A stretch of 64,000 nucleotides of DNA from assembly GCF_000316035.1 (NCBI RefSeq), contig NZ_ANHX01000021.1, positions 1 to 64,000 on the forward strand, written 5' to 3'. The DNA is from Paenibacillus sp. PAMC 26794. GTDB taxonomy: Bacteria > Bacillota > Bacilli > Paenibacillales > Paenibacillaceae. The notes below the pieces were generated by a model. The model did not search any database, was not told the origin of the DNA, and was given only the letters and a program-made list of their open reading frames with translations. Positions 1-8,478 of this stretch are shown here, in pieces (the stretch's first letter is position 1; each line of letters starts with the position of its first letter). The position numbers were made by a program, and so were the translations under genes.

Positions 1-1
1 G

Positions 2-32
2 ACCTCCAAATAATTTATAGTTATTTGGAGGT
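2..32 (-). terminator. Perfect 12-bp hairpin downstream of the recombinase
   Basis: A perfect inverted repeat (ACCTCCAAATAA at 2-13 and its complement at 21-32) is separated by a 7-nt loop. It lies 15 nt beyond the recombinase stop and is most simply a transcription terminator. The bases that would follow it on the minus strand are outside the window, so the U-tract cannot be checked. Confidence 0.5.
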
Positions 33-46
33 TCTATTCTACACTT

Positions 47-976
47 TCAAGTTATTCTCGGATTGAACCTCGACAGCACATCCTTCTTCCGCTCAACAGA
101 CACCTCTGTATAAATTTGAGTTGTACTGACGTTCGTATGCCCTAAAATTTCCTGCACTGAGCGCAAATCTGCCCCGTTGTTCAGTAGGTGTGTAGCAAAG
201 CTATGTCTGAGGTAATGAGGTGTCGATTTTTTGCTAACCTTAGACAAGTCCCTGTATTTGGAGTAAATATCTTCAATGGAATAAATCGAAAGTCGATCGC
301 CATACTTATTGATAAACAACGCATTAGACTTGGAATCGAAATGCTCGCGAGCATGCAGCCAAGTTTTAATCTTAAGGATTACCTCGTTGCTCGAAATATA
401 CAATAAGCGCTCTTTACGACCTTTCCCAAAGATCAACACTGTTTTTTCTTCCAGATCGATGTGTTCCATATCAATATTCACTAATTCACCGATACGAATG
501 CCGATTACGTAAAGCAATTCGATAATAGCATCATTGCGCTGGTTGATTCGTCTTCTGAAAATAGTATGTAATTGCTTCATATGTTCTTGTGGCGCGTTTA
601 ACAACCTTTCAACCTCGGTCACTGAAAGAGTCTTCGGAATACGTCTTGCTGTTTTAAAATTTCTTCCAAAACCAGAAATGGGCGATTCGGCAATGTCCCC
701 TTCTTGCACCAAATAATTAAAAAATGCTCTAAAGCATATGTATTTTCTTTTGATCGTTGAGTCTTTCAATGTGTGTGTACTTGTTAATTGTTCCAAGTAC
801 TTTCTTAAATTATCTCTGTTCACATCATGTAAATGATTGTCATTGAGCCACTCTACGAGTCGGTTGAGGTCAGATCGATAGGCTTTTATGGATTTGTCGG
901 ATAAATTCCGTTCTACGCTTAAATAGATTTCATACTGCTTGATATATGTATTTAAATCATGATTGCCGAGTTTCAT
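47..976 (-). CDS. Tyrosine-type site-specific recombinase (XerC/XerD-like integrase)
   Basis: The 309-residue protein has the usual two-part layout of phage-type integrases: a SAM-like core-binding domain at about residues 8-95 and a catalytic domain at about 120-300. The full catalytic set is visible: R161 (GIRIGEL), K185 (GKGRKER), H254 and R257 (HYLRHS), H280 (LGH) and the nucleophile Y289 (TQIYTE). The start at 976 is chosen over an upstream extension because AGGAGG lies a few bases before it. Length fits XerC/XerD. No excisionase, phage gene or integron cassette is seen beside it, so whether it acts in chromosome-dimer resolution or is a leftover of a mobile element cannot be decided here. 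Expression appears monocistronic, with a hairpin after the stop. Confidence 0.9.
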   Translation of the reverse strand: MKLGNHDLNTYIKQYEIYLSVERNLSDKSIKAYRSDLNRLVEWLNDNHLHDVNRDNLRKYLEQLTSTHTLKDSTIKRKYICFRAFFNYLVQEGDIAESPISGFGRNFKTARRIPKTLSVTEVERLLNAPQEHMKQLHTIFRRRINQRNDAIIELLYVIGIRIGELVNIDMEHIDLEEKTVLIFGKGRKERLLYISSNEVILKIKTWLHAREHFDSKSNALFINKYGDRLSIYSIEDIYSKYRDLSKVSKKSTPHYLRHSFATHLLNNGADLRSVQEILGHTNVSTTQIYTEVSVERKKDVLSRFNPRIT

Positions 977-1100
977 AGTGCCTCCTGATGTATATATGAT
1001 ATGTCGCATCGCTCGACCTACATTATTGCGCATGCCAGCTTATTTGTGAAGATGTCCAAAGTGCTATAGACTAGCCAATACTGATTTTCTTAGAAAGAAA

Positions 1101-1132
1101 AACGCAGAAACCAAATTTATGGTTTCTGCGTT
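1101..1132 (-). terminator. Terminator overlapping the end of the amidohydrolase gene
   Basis: A 13-bp perfect stem (AACGCAGAAACCA and its complement) with a 6-nt loop, followed on the minus strand by TTTTTCTTTC. The amidohydrolase stop codon (1117-1119) sits in the loop, so the upstream stem arm encodes the last residues (ETQKP). Confidence 0.85.
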
Positions 1133-2259
1133 TCGGTAATAACGTAAACAATACTCTCCCGCAGCTGATCTGCATTTTTCGTATGATACGGATCGGCATT
1201 GAAAATAACAGCGTCCGCAAGATAACCTTCTGCAATCTGCCCCAATTCGTCGCCACGCCCAATAATCTCGGCAGCATGGGTCGTCGCAGACTGCCATGCT
1301 TCTGTCCGGGTCAAGCCATAGTCGATCAGCGTATCCAGCTCTTGCAGGTTGTAGCCATGGAGCGCAGGTGTGGCATAATCGGTACCGAACCCGAAACGGA
1401 CTCCTGCTCTTTTGGCATATCCGATGGCTGTGGAATGAGCTTCAGCAGCACGTGCGGCACGATCACTAATAACAGCAGGCAACGCCAGCACACCTTTTGG
1501 ATCTGCGGCAATCCGATAGATTGATGTGGTAGGCACAAAGGCGGTTCGGGACTCAGCAAGTCTGCCAGCCTGATCCTCGGTTAAGAACATTCCATGTTCC
1601 ACTGATTCGACCCCTGCCTGGATGGACCAGTCGATCGTCACGCCTCCCCAGGTATGAACAAGCACCTTTTTATGATGAGCATGTGCATGGCGAACGATGA
1701 ATGCAAACTCTTCCTCCGAAAATACGGGATCTAACACTTGTTCAGTAGGCGCTCCAAGTCCACCTGTTGCCATGATTTTAACCCAGCCTGCGCCTGTATC
1801 AAATATATCGTTCAACCGTTGTTCCAGATGCTTCACACCGTGGGCATCTGCCGCACCCAACATATCACTGCTGGTTTCAACCTTGAGAGGATGTCCATAG
1901 TATTCAGCAAGATGCTGAGCCGTCCTAGGCAATAATCCACCTGCATCACGAGCGGTGGTTACGCCAGTCCTAAGCGTAGCTGCAAAAGCTTGCGCCTGCA
2001 TGACTTCAATCTCGTGCTTATCACGCTTCAATTGATCCGAGTGGTCGAAGTCTGTCCATGCCAGATGCGTATGCAGGTCAATTAAGCCCGGGCTAATCCA
2101 CAAATTAGTATCTGGACGAACCTGATGATTATACTGTGACATGGATTCTACAACTGATGCAAACCGGCCATTCTGAATCGAGATATCGAAGCGTTTGCCT
2201 TCAATACCTGCTATAAAAATATGCTTGAAGTTTTGATCTTCCGAATTTACCTGAGTCAT
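1117..2259 (-). CDS. Metal-dependent amidohydrolase (imidazolonepropionase/prolidase-like)
   Basis: About 380 residues with the binuclear amidohydrolase fold. Visible ligands are the HTH pair after strand 1 (LIDLHTHLA), a likely carboxylated lysine (WVKIMATGG), His in VLVHTWG, His in SVEHGMF and Asp in GFGTDYA. This pattern belongs to the imidazolonepropionase/Zn-dependent dipeptidase branch of PF01979, which hydrolyses cyclic amides or amidic bonds. It is the last gene of the ABC importer operon and sits right behind the aminotransferase gene. The start at 2259 has GGGGGA about 8 nt upstream; ATG 2265 and TTG 2274 are alternatives. The imported compound is probably its substrate or that substrate's precursor (inference); the exact substrate is unknown. 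Confidence 0.85.
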   Translation of the reverse strand: MTQVNSEDQNFKHIFIAGIEGKRFDISIQNGRFASVVESMSQYNHQVRPDTNLWISPGLIDLHTHLAWTDFDHSDQLKRDKHEIEVMQAQAFAATLRTGVTTARDAGGLLPRTAQHLAEYYGHPLKVETSSDMLGAADAHGVKHLEQRLNDIFDTGAGWVKIMATGGLGAPTEQVLDPVFSEEEFAFIVRHAHAHHKKVLVHTWGGVTIDWSIQAGVESVEHGMFLTEDQAGRLAESRTAFVPTTSIYRIAADPKGVLALPAVISDRAARAAEAHSTAIGYAKRAGVRFGFGTDYATPALHGYNLQELDTLIDYGLTRTEAWQSATTHAAEIIGRGDELGQIAEGYLADAVIFNADPYHTKNADQLRESIVYVITETQKP

Positions 2260-2261
2260 AT

Positions 2262-3320
2262 TCATTTCCCCCAAACGAGGCGAACAGCCTGGACTGCCTG
2301 CTCATGGTCCTGATTCAATAATGCGGCAATAGTCGCAACCGCTTCCTCCACGCCCGACAAGGATGCATTAGCCCCAAAATGATTAATTCGCAGCAGCTGA
2401 CCAAAAAGTTCTCCGTCCCCCGGAGCAACAATGCCGATCGGGTGATCGATATGCAACTTCTCCTCCCCGGAAATTCGAACCGTCGTAGTCAGTGTAGAAT
2501 ACGTTTTGCTATCTTTTTGCCAAGGCTCCAGACCTAAAGCCTGAATACCGGCAATGGCTGATGCAGCAGCGCGTTCATGACGCTTGATCACCTGCTCCAA
2601 CCCTTCTGACTCGATCGCTGTCAATGCCGAGATGAGCGCTCTGGCCTCCAGCGTTGGAATGTTGGGAGGAACACGTACTGGTGCAGTCCCCTTCCCGGAT
2701 GGCTTCAGATCAAGCAAAGAGAGAATGGAGTTACGCGGCGCATACGCATTGGATTCAAGAAATTTCCAGCCGCGCGGCGAAATGCTTACAGCGCTGATGC
2801 CATTAGGCCCAGCGAGAGCTTTTTGCGCACCGATAGCTACAAAATCCACGCCCCATTCATCAACCGGTAGAGCCTCTCCCCCAACTGCCGAGACGGAGTC
2901 GCTCACCGTAATCAGTTTGTGCGAACGGGCAATCTTTATGATTTCCTCCGCTGGATTTGATCCACCTGTAACCACCTCGGCTTGAACAAAGGATAACGCG
3001 GACGGTTTATACCGTTCAATCGCGGCAGCAACCTCCTTCGCAGGTACAACTTCATCAAAAGGAACTTTAACTTCGATCACCGCTGCACCACCACGTTCAA
3101 GCCATTGACCAAATAAACTGCCGTAAGGGCCTGTCACGACATTGACAATGGTACGACCTGGCGCGGATATTCCGGCTGCCACGGCCTCTATGCCCAAGAT
3201 CGCCTCTCCAGGGATGATTACAGGGGGATGCTCCGTAGATAAAAGACTGGAGAGCAACTGTGTAAGTGTCTCGTATTCACTACGCGTAAGCGGTACAAAT
3301 CCTTTATATGGTTGGCTCAT
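2262..3320 (-). CDS. PLP-dependent class V aminotransferase (alanine-glyoxylate type)
   Basis: A 352-residue fold-type I PLP enzyme. The PLP lysine is in GAQKALAGPNG, preceded by the typical SDSVSAVGG and VDFVAIGAQ segments of the class V serine/alanine-glyoxylate group. Such enzymes move an amino group from a small amino acid to an oxo-acid such as glyoxylate. The start ATG has GGAGG seven bases upstream and overlaps the end of the ATPase gene by 17 nt; its own 3' end abuts the amidohydrolase start. Context (uptake system plus amidohydrolase) suggests that it processes an imported amino compound, but the substrate is not readable from sequence. Confidence 0.85.
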   Translation of the reverse strand: MSQPYKGFVPLTRSEYETLTQLLSSLLSTEHPPVIIPGEAILGIEAVAAGISAPGRTIVNVVTGPYGSLFGQWLERGGAAVIEVKVPFDEVVPAKEVAAAIERYKPSALSFVQAEVVTGGSNPAEEIIKIARSHKLITVSDSVSAVGGEALPVDEWGVDFVAIGAQKALAGPNGISAVSISPRGWKFLESNAYAPRNSILSLLDLKPSGKGTAPVRVPPNIPTLEARALISALTAIESEGLEQVIKRHERAAASAIAGIQALGLEPWQKDSKTYSTLTTTVRISGEEKLHIDHPIGIVAPGDGELFGQLLRINHFGANASLSGVEEAVATIAALLNQDHEQAVQAVRLVWGK

Positions 3321-4089
3321 ATAAACCTCCTGATGAAATTAATTTCGGCATCTTTGGAACGGCGGATAGCAATTCTCGACTATACGCCGTTTCAGGTCGT
3401 GTGAAGAATTGCTCCTTGGGACTGATTTCCACAAGTTGACCCTGCCGCATAACTGCTACCGTATCGCTAATGGCATGAATGACTCCCAGATCATGAGAGA
3501 TGAACAACAACGTAAGATTAAGCTCACGCTTTAGAGAATTGAACAGTTCAAGCACACTCAGCTGCACAGAAACATCCAGTGCACTCGTCGGTTCATCCGC
3601 AATGAGCAGGCTCGGCTCCACGCTTATTGCGCGTGCGATCGCAATCCGTTGGCGTTGTCCGCCGGAGAATTCGTGAGGATACTTGTCCAGTGCTTTACTC
3701 TCTAACTGAACACGGGCCAGGAGCTCTCTCGATCTTTTCTCCACCTGTGAACGGGCCACAATCCGATGAAACAACAGCGCTTCAGCAAGAATCTGCCGGA
3801 TGGAATGCTTGGGATTCAGCGAGGCATCCGGATTTTGGAAAATCATCTGTATTTTTTTATATTGCTCACGACTTCTCTTCTTTCTCAATGTTTGATTTCC
3901 CAGCAGAATTTGCCCCTCATCGGGCGTGATCAAACCGGCAATAACCCTCGCAAGAGTAGATTTCCCCGAACCAGACTCACCGACAAGACCAAGTGTTGTA
4001 TGATGCTGGAGATTCAATTCAATGTGGTCCAGTGCAGTAAAGTCACCATAACGAACCGATACATTTTGTATTTGCAAAGCTGGTTCCAT
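3304..4089 (-). CDS. ABC transporter ATP-binding protein, DppF/OppF type
   Basis: A 261-residue ATPase with Walker A (GESGSGKST), Q-loop (FQNPDASLNP), signature (EFSGGQRQRIAIARA) and Walker B (LLIADEPTSALD) followed by the H-loop (FISHDLG). The Q-loop and a short C-terminal extension resemble the second ATPase of peptide/nickel importers. It follows the first ATPase with a 2-nt gap and energises the two permeases encoded upstream. Confidence 0.93.
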   Translation of the reverse strand: MEPALQIQNVSVRYGDFTALDHIELNLQHHTTLGLVGESGSGKSTLARVIAGLITPDEGQILLGNQTLRKKRSREQYKKIQMIFQNPDASLNPKHSIRQILAEALLFHRIVARSQVEKRSRELLARVQLESKALDKYPHEFSGGQRQRIAIARAISVEPSLLIADEPTSALDVSVQLSVLELFNSLKRELNLTLLFISHDLGVIHAISDTVAVMRQGQLVEISPKEQFFTRPETAYSRELLSAVPKMPKLISSGGLYEPTI

Positions 4090-4091
4090 CG

Positions 4092-4844
4092 TTATTCGCT
4101 CCCTTCAAGCTCCGGCAAAGGAAGCACCGAGTTAATCAGCATCTGTGTGTACGGATTTTGTGGATTTTGCAAAATGGCAAGCGAATCTCCATGCTCTACA
4201 ATTCGCCCCTGTTTCATCACACACAACTTCGAGCACAGGGTCGCTGCAATGGCAAGGTTATGTGTTACAAATACCATGGCGAAGCCCAGTTCACGCTGCA
4301 ATCGGGTGATCGTCTCTATAATTTGCTGCTGCACCGTAACATCAAGGGCCGTGGTCGGCTCATCACAGAGCAGAATGCCAGGCTTGCACGCCAGAGCCAG
4401 TGCAATGACTACCCGCTGACACTGCCCACCTGACAGCTGGCTAGGGTATCGGTCCTCACGCTTTAGCGAGTCGGGAAGACCCAACAGTTCAAGCAACTCC
4501 AGTGCGGCTACCCTTGAAGCCTTTTTGCTTAACTTTTGCCTGTAATAGACAACTTCGGATAGTTGTTTAACAACGGTACAGAGCGGATCGAGCGCACCTC
4601 TCGGGTCTTGAAACACCATTGCGCTGCTCACGTCACTCCGAATGGTGCCTCCAGTCTGCTCCACACCGCTTGGCAGGAGTCCCAGAATGGAACGCAATGT
4701 AAGTGATTTTCCGGAACCGGATTCACCTACTAATCCCAGACTCTCCCCTCTACCGAGCGAGAAATGAACATCTTGGACTAATTTTTGATTCGACTTGGTC
4801 GACAGTGACAATGCCTTGACTTCCAAAATCGGACTTGTGGACAT
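4092..4844 (-). CDS. ABC transporter ATP-binding protein, DppD/OppD type
   Basis: A 250-residue ATPase with Walker A (GESGSGKSLT), signature (QLSGGQCQRVVIALA), Walker B (ILLCDEPTTALD) and the H-loop (FVTHNLA). The start at 4844 is chosen because GGAGG lies upstream and the start codon overlaps the permease stop (TAATG), the usual sign of translational coupling; ATG 4859 would swallow the ribosome binding site. The usual C-terminal Cys cluster of some OppD proteins is not evident. It works with the DppF-type partner encoded next. Confidence 0.92.
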   Translation of the reverse strand: MSTSPILEVKALSLSTKSNQKLVQDVHFSLGRGESLGLVGESGSGKSLTLRSILGLLPSGVEQTGGTIRSDVSSAMVFQDPRGALDPLCTVVKQLSEVVYYRQKLSKKASRVAALELLELLGLPDSLKREDRYPSQLSGGQCQRVVIALALACKPGILLCDEPTTALDVTVQQQIIETITRLQRELGFAMVFVTHNLAIAATLCSKLCVMKQGRIVEHGDSLAILQNPQNPYTQMLINSVLPLPELEGSE

Positions 4845-5710
4845 TATTTTTTCCTCCATAGATCGGCCAACCCATCACCAACAAGGGACAGAGCAATTCC
4901 AGTGTATACCACTGCGAATCCCGGAACTGCCGAAAGCCACCAAGCTGTTGTGATAAAGGATTGACCATCCGAGATCATGGTGCCCCAGTCCGGGGTAGGC
5001 GGTGCGATGCCAATGCCCAGATATCCGAGCGTAACAATTGCCACTAGCAGGCCGACCATATCCGTCATTAGCACAACAACTGCCTGAGGCAATACATTGG
5101 GCAGGAGATGACGAAGGATAATTCGTATTCCCGGTAGTCCCAATGTCTGTGCGGAAGCCACCCATTCCTGTTTGCGATAAGATGCACTTAGGCCCCTGAC
5201 TACACGGGCAAATACGATCCAGCCAACGAGCATAAACGTAATATAAATTCCCCGCTCCCCTGCTCCGCTGGCAAAAGCCACGATAATGACGATTAGATAA
5301 AAAGGGAACGCGATAAATGTGTCCGTGATCAACGATATAATCTTATCTACCCATTTTCCGTAATACCCTGCAAGCATCCCCAAAAATATCCCCATGCAAA
5401 AAGGGACAGTTTCCGCCAACACCATAATACTCAGGTCGGTTCGCGCGGCATAAATCAGTCTTGTAAACAAGTCACGCCCCAATTGGTCTGTACCGAGCCA
5501 ATGTTCCGCAGAAGGAGCCTGCAAAAAGTCACTCAAATTTTGCTCAGAAGGGTCATATGGACTAATAAACGGTATACTCACAGCCAAGATAATCAGCACG
5601 GCAAACATAACACCTCCCACAAGCAGGGAAGGGATTTTTAAGATGCGGTTCATGAGGGTCGGGTTCAAGTGCTCTTCATATAACCGAGGTTCTGTTCCTA
5701 TCATGTTCAT
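4844..5710 (-). CDS. ABC transporter permease, DppC/OppC type
   Basis: A 288-residue membrane permease with the OppC-type N-terminus (a first membrane segment around residues 28-50, then SEQNLSDFLQAPSAEHWLGTDQ-like periplasmic signature) and the BPD transport domain after about residue 90. The EAA loop that contacts the ATPases is at ASAQTLGLPGIRIILRH. The start overlaps the preceding permease stop (ATGA), and AAAGGAAAA lies upstream. Confidence 0.92.
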   Translation of the reverse strand: MNMIGTEPRLYEEHLNPTLMNRILKIPSLLVGGVMFAVLIILAVSIPFISPYDPSEQNLSDFLQAPSAEHWLGTDQLGRDLFTRLIYAARTDLSIMVLAETVPFCMGIFLGMLAGYYGKWVDKIISLITDTFIAFPFYLIVIIVAFASGAGERGIYITFMLVGWIVFARVVRGLSASYRKQEWVASAQTLGLPGIRIILRHLLPNVLPQAVVVLMTDMVGLLVAIVTLGYLGIGIAPPTPDWGTMISDGQSFITTAWWLSAVPGFAVVYTGIALSLVGDGLADLWRKK

Positions 5711-6651
5711 GCTTTTCCTTTCGTTCTGGGATCAAGCCACCTGGTAAGGATCTCTATCAGGAGACTAATAATCACCACAGATACAGCGCAGTAAAGAGCT
5801 ATGCCTTGAATGACCGGGAAATCCCGTTTAGAAATAGAACTAAACAGCAAACTGCCGATTCCCTTAATGCCAAATACTTGTTCAACGACCAATGTCCCGC
5901 CAATCAGATAAGAAATGTTAACACCAAGAAGGATCAGCGTTGGAAGAGCCGCATTGCGCAGGACATGTTTGAACAAAATGACCCGACTTGGCAATCTCGC
6001 CGCCTTCAAAGTAACGACAAAATCAGATTCCAGTACTTCAAGCATCTGGGCTCTCAATGAACGAACCAATGTCGGAATCTGTGACAAAGCTACGGTAATG
6101 GCAGGAAGCGTTAAACTGTACAAGGTGCCCCACCACCCTTCGCCGACTCCACCAACGGGAAACCAGTGAAGACGAACACTCAGCAGCAGAATCAAAAGGA
6201 TGCCAACCCAGAAGATTGGCATACCTAGCGTTACCGTAGGAAATATACGTATGACATGATCCAGCAGCTTATCCTTATGCGTAGCTGCCAGTGTAGCAAG
6301 CACAAGGGCAATCACAATAGCCAAAGCACAAGCCATGCCGATGAGCAGCAGCGTGACCGGCGCCCGGTCAGCAATCAACTCCCGGGTAGAGGTTCCATTG
6401 ATAATCGAGTTGCCGGTATCTCCCTGCGTAAATAGCGTTTTGACAAACCGGATGTACTGTTCACCCACCGGAAGATCCAGCCCGAGAGCATGATGCATGC
6501 TCTCAAGCGCCTCTGGCGTGCTATATTCGCCCAGAATCATTTTAGCGGGATCTCCTGGAACCATACGGATGAGAAAAAAGACTGCTGTCATCACACAAAA
6601 AATTACTGCCAATGCTCTTCCTACAACGCTGAACAACCAGAACTTCTTCAT
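5707..6651 (-). CDS. ABC transporter permease, DppB/OppB type
   Basis: A 314-residue permease starting with the OppB-type first helix and the MVPGDPAKMILGE motif, then a periplasmic loop and the BPD domain with the EAA-type loop (TLKAARLPSRVILFKHVLRN). It overlaps the binding-protein gene by 4 nt (ATGA). It forms the heterodimeric channel with the DppC-type protein. Confidence 0.92.
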   Translation of the reverse strand: MKKFWLFSVVGRALAVIFCVMTAVFFLIRMVPGDPAKMILGEYSTPEALESMHHALGLDLPVGEQYIRFVKTLFTQGDTGNSIINGTSTRELIADRAPVTLLLIGMACALAIVIALVLATLAATHKDKLLDHVIRIFPTVTLGMPIFWVGILLILLLSVRLHWFPVGGVGEGWWGTLYSLTLPAITVALSQIPTLVRSLRAQMLEVLESDFVVTLKAARLPSRVILFKHVLRNAALPTLILLGVNISYLIGGTLVVEQVFGIKGIGSLLFSSISKRDFPVIQGIALYCAVSVVIISLLIEILTRWLDPRTKGKA

Positions 6652-8267
6652 TTCTGAATATGAACGTCTTCGAACCGTACGCTGCCGTTAGGCAACACAA
6701 CGAGTCCATCTACGGAAGAACGAGCGCCGATCAGAATGTCCGGGTAATAAAGCGGGAGATAAGGTACTTCATCGGCAAGCGTCTGAAGCAGCTTGGAGTA
6801 GATTTCCGCACGACCATCGCCGTCTGCCGTTTTTTGACCTTGGTAGAGAAGCTTGGTAACTTCATCATTGGTGTAATGTGTCCAGTACGATTTACTGAAT
6901 CCGTCGGGATCGGTCTGGAAAGCTATGATCGAGTTTGCTTCCGGAGAATCTGCCTGTCCACTATTCAGCATTATTGCAAAATCATAAGCAAAGAATCGTT
7001 CACGGAAGGTTGCCAGCTCAATCGATTCAATCTCGATGTTGATGCCGATTTGTTTTCCCGCCGCCTGAATGATTTGTGCTTCTTGCGCTCTAGTGCTGTT
7101 GCCTGAGGCTACAAGCAATTTGGTAGTGAATCCATCCGGGAAAGCCGATTTTGCCAGTTCTGCCTTCGCCGCAGTTACATCAAAGTTCAGTGGCTTAATT
7201 GTGTCATTCGCATTATATGGAATGGTCGTAGGCAACAATGAATTAGCGGTCTGTGCATACCCAAAGGTAAGCGCCTTAGTCAGACCGTCACGATCAAGTG
7301 CCAGAGCCAGGGCACGACGAACATGCACATCGGAAAAATGCTTGTCCAGCGTATTGAAGAATACTTGCTCTGTCACCCAACTGCCGTTCGTTACCACAGT
7401 TGTATCCGCGCCATTCTTTATTTCATCGGCATTTTGCAGCGCCAACGATTCAATCGCATTCACTTCTCCTGCCTTCAGCTGGTTGATGGCTTGACTATCG
7501 TCTTCAATCAGCTTGTACACCAATTTATCCACTGAAGGTTTTCCTTCTTGCCAATAATGACTGTTCTTAGTAAAGGTCACATCGCCTGCCGGGTCCCACT
7601 GCTCAACCACGAACGGTCCCGTGCCTACCGGTTTCTTGAAAAATTCTTCCTCCGTAGCTCCACCAAAATTGTTCGGAATAATACCGTTCGAGAAGTTGGA
7701 AAGCTCAGAGATAAACGGCGTATACGGCTCTTTAAGCGTAATCACCAATGTATGGCTACCCGTTGCTTTGACCGTATCCACTTTGGCAGATATAGCTAGC
7801 GGGCCGCCAACCTTCAAATGCCGCTCAAGCGAGAATACGGCATCTTCCGCAGTAACATCACTGCCGTTAGAGAATTTCAATCCGTCACGTAACACAAATG
7901 TATACGTTAAGCCGTCATCACTTATGTTATGCGACTTGGCAAGCCAGTCCACAATTTCTCCCTTGCTGTCAAAAGCAACCAAAGATTCAAATACTTTATC
8001 AATGGCAAAAGCATTATTCGATGTAATCTGATTATGCAAATCAAACGAGGTTACAGAAGCTGGCCTGCCGTAGACATAAGTCCCTCCCACCGCAGTCTCG
8101 TCTGTTTTTGATTTATCATCCGTACCTTGACTAGCACCTGGCTGAGCTGCTGTATTGGGAGCGGACTCATTCTTGGACCCGGAGCATCCGCTAACGATCA
8201 CCAATAATAGGACCGCTAAAGCTCCTACCCATAATGACTTTCTGGCTGATAATTTAAACTGTGACAT
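6648..8267 (-). CDS. Peptide/nickel-type ABC transporter substrate-binding lipoprotein
   Basis: A 539-residue family 5 solute-binding protein. The N-terminus has a lipoprotein signal peptide (hydrophobic segment at about 12-26, lipobox VSGC) and then a Ser/Thr/Asn-rich linker. The SBP_bac_5 body follows (LAKSHNISDDGLTYTFVLR, KPVGTGPF). It captures the substrate outside the membrane for the importer encoded downstream. It is the first gene of the operon, with a strong sigma-A-type promoter at 8315-8343. Family members bind oligopeptides, dipeptides, nickel or opine-like compounds; the companion aminotransferase and amidohydrolase argue for a nitrogenous small molecule (inference). Confidence 0.93.
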   Translation of the reverse strand: MSQFKLSARKSLWVGALAVLLLVIVSGCSGSKNESAPNTAAQPGASQGTDDKSKTDETAVGGTYVYGRPASVTSFDLHNQITSNNAFAIDKVFESLVAFDSKGEIVDWLAKSHNISDDGLTYTFVLRDGLKFSNGSDVTAEDAVFSLERHLKVGGPLAISAKVDTVKATGSHTLVITLKEPYTPFISELSNFSNGIIPNNFGGATEEEFFKKPVGTGPFVVEQWDPAGDVTFTKNSHYWQEGKPSVDKLVYKLIEDDSQAINQLKAGEVNAIESLALQNADEIKNGADTTVVTNGSWVTEQVFFNTLDKHFSDVHVRRALALALDRDGLTKALTFGYAQTANSLLPTTIPYNANDTIKPLNFDVTAAKAELAKSAFPDGFTTKLLVASGNSTRAQEAQIIQAAGKQIGINIEIESIELATFRERFFAYDFAIMLNSGQADSPEANSIIAFQTDPDGFSKSYWTHYTNDEVTKLLYQGQKTADGDGRAEIYSKLLQTLADEVPYLPLYYPDILIGARSSVDGLVVLPNGSVRFEDVHIQK

Positions 8268-8314
8268 GTCTGAATATCCCCTTCCAATAATTCATATCTG
8301 ATTAGTATGGATTG

Positions 8315-8343
8315 ATTATGGATCAAAGGAATCCCTCTGTCAA
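8315..8343 (-). promoter_or_regulatory. Sigma-A-type promoter of the ABC importer operon
   Basis: On the minus strand TTGACA (8343-8338) and CATAAT (8320-8315) are separated by 17 nt, about 48 nt upstream of the binding-protein start. Confidence 0.7.
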
Positions 8344-8435
8344 ACAAAAAATATTGCTTACAGCAGGATTAAAACTAATATATCCATTACAGGAAATGGT
8401 TCCGTATTCAAAGGACTCAGAAGTTCACACAACAC

Positions 8436-8462
8436 TAAAAAAAGCCAGAATATACTCTGGCT
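8436..8462 (-). terminator. Terminator of the alcohol dehydrogenase gene
   Basis: A 7-bp stem (AGCCAGA/TCTGGCT) with a 6-nt loop is followed on the minus strand by TTTTTTT, about 20 nt after the dehydrogenase stop. Confidence 0.85.
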
Positions 8463-8478
8463 CTCTTTGTGCCTAAAT

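Noticed and set aside
1-32. Hairpin as a recombinase attachment site
   Set aside because: Only one copy is visible and its position after the stop codon is better explained by a terminator.
2584-2985. Long plus-strand open frame opposite the aminotransferase gene
   Set aside because: It lies entirely antisense to a clear enzyme gene, has no ribosome binding site and shows no family motif.
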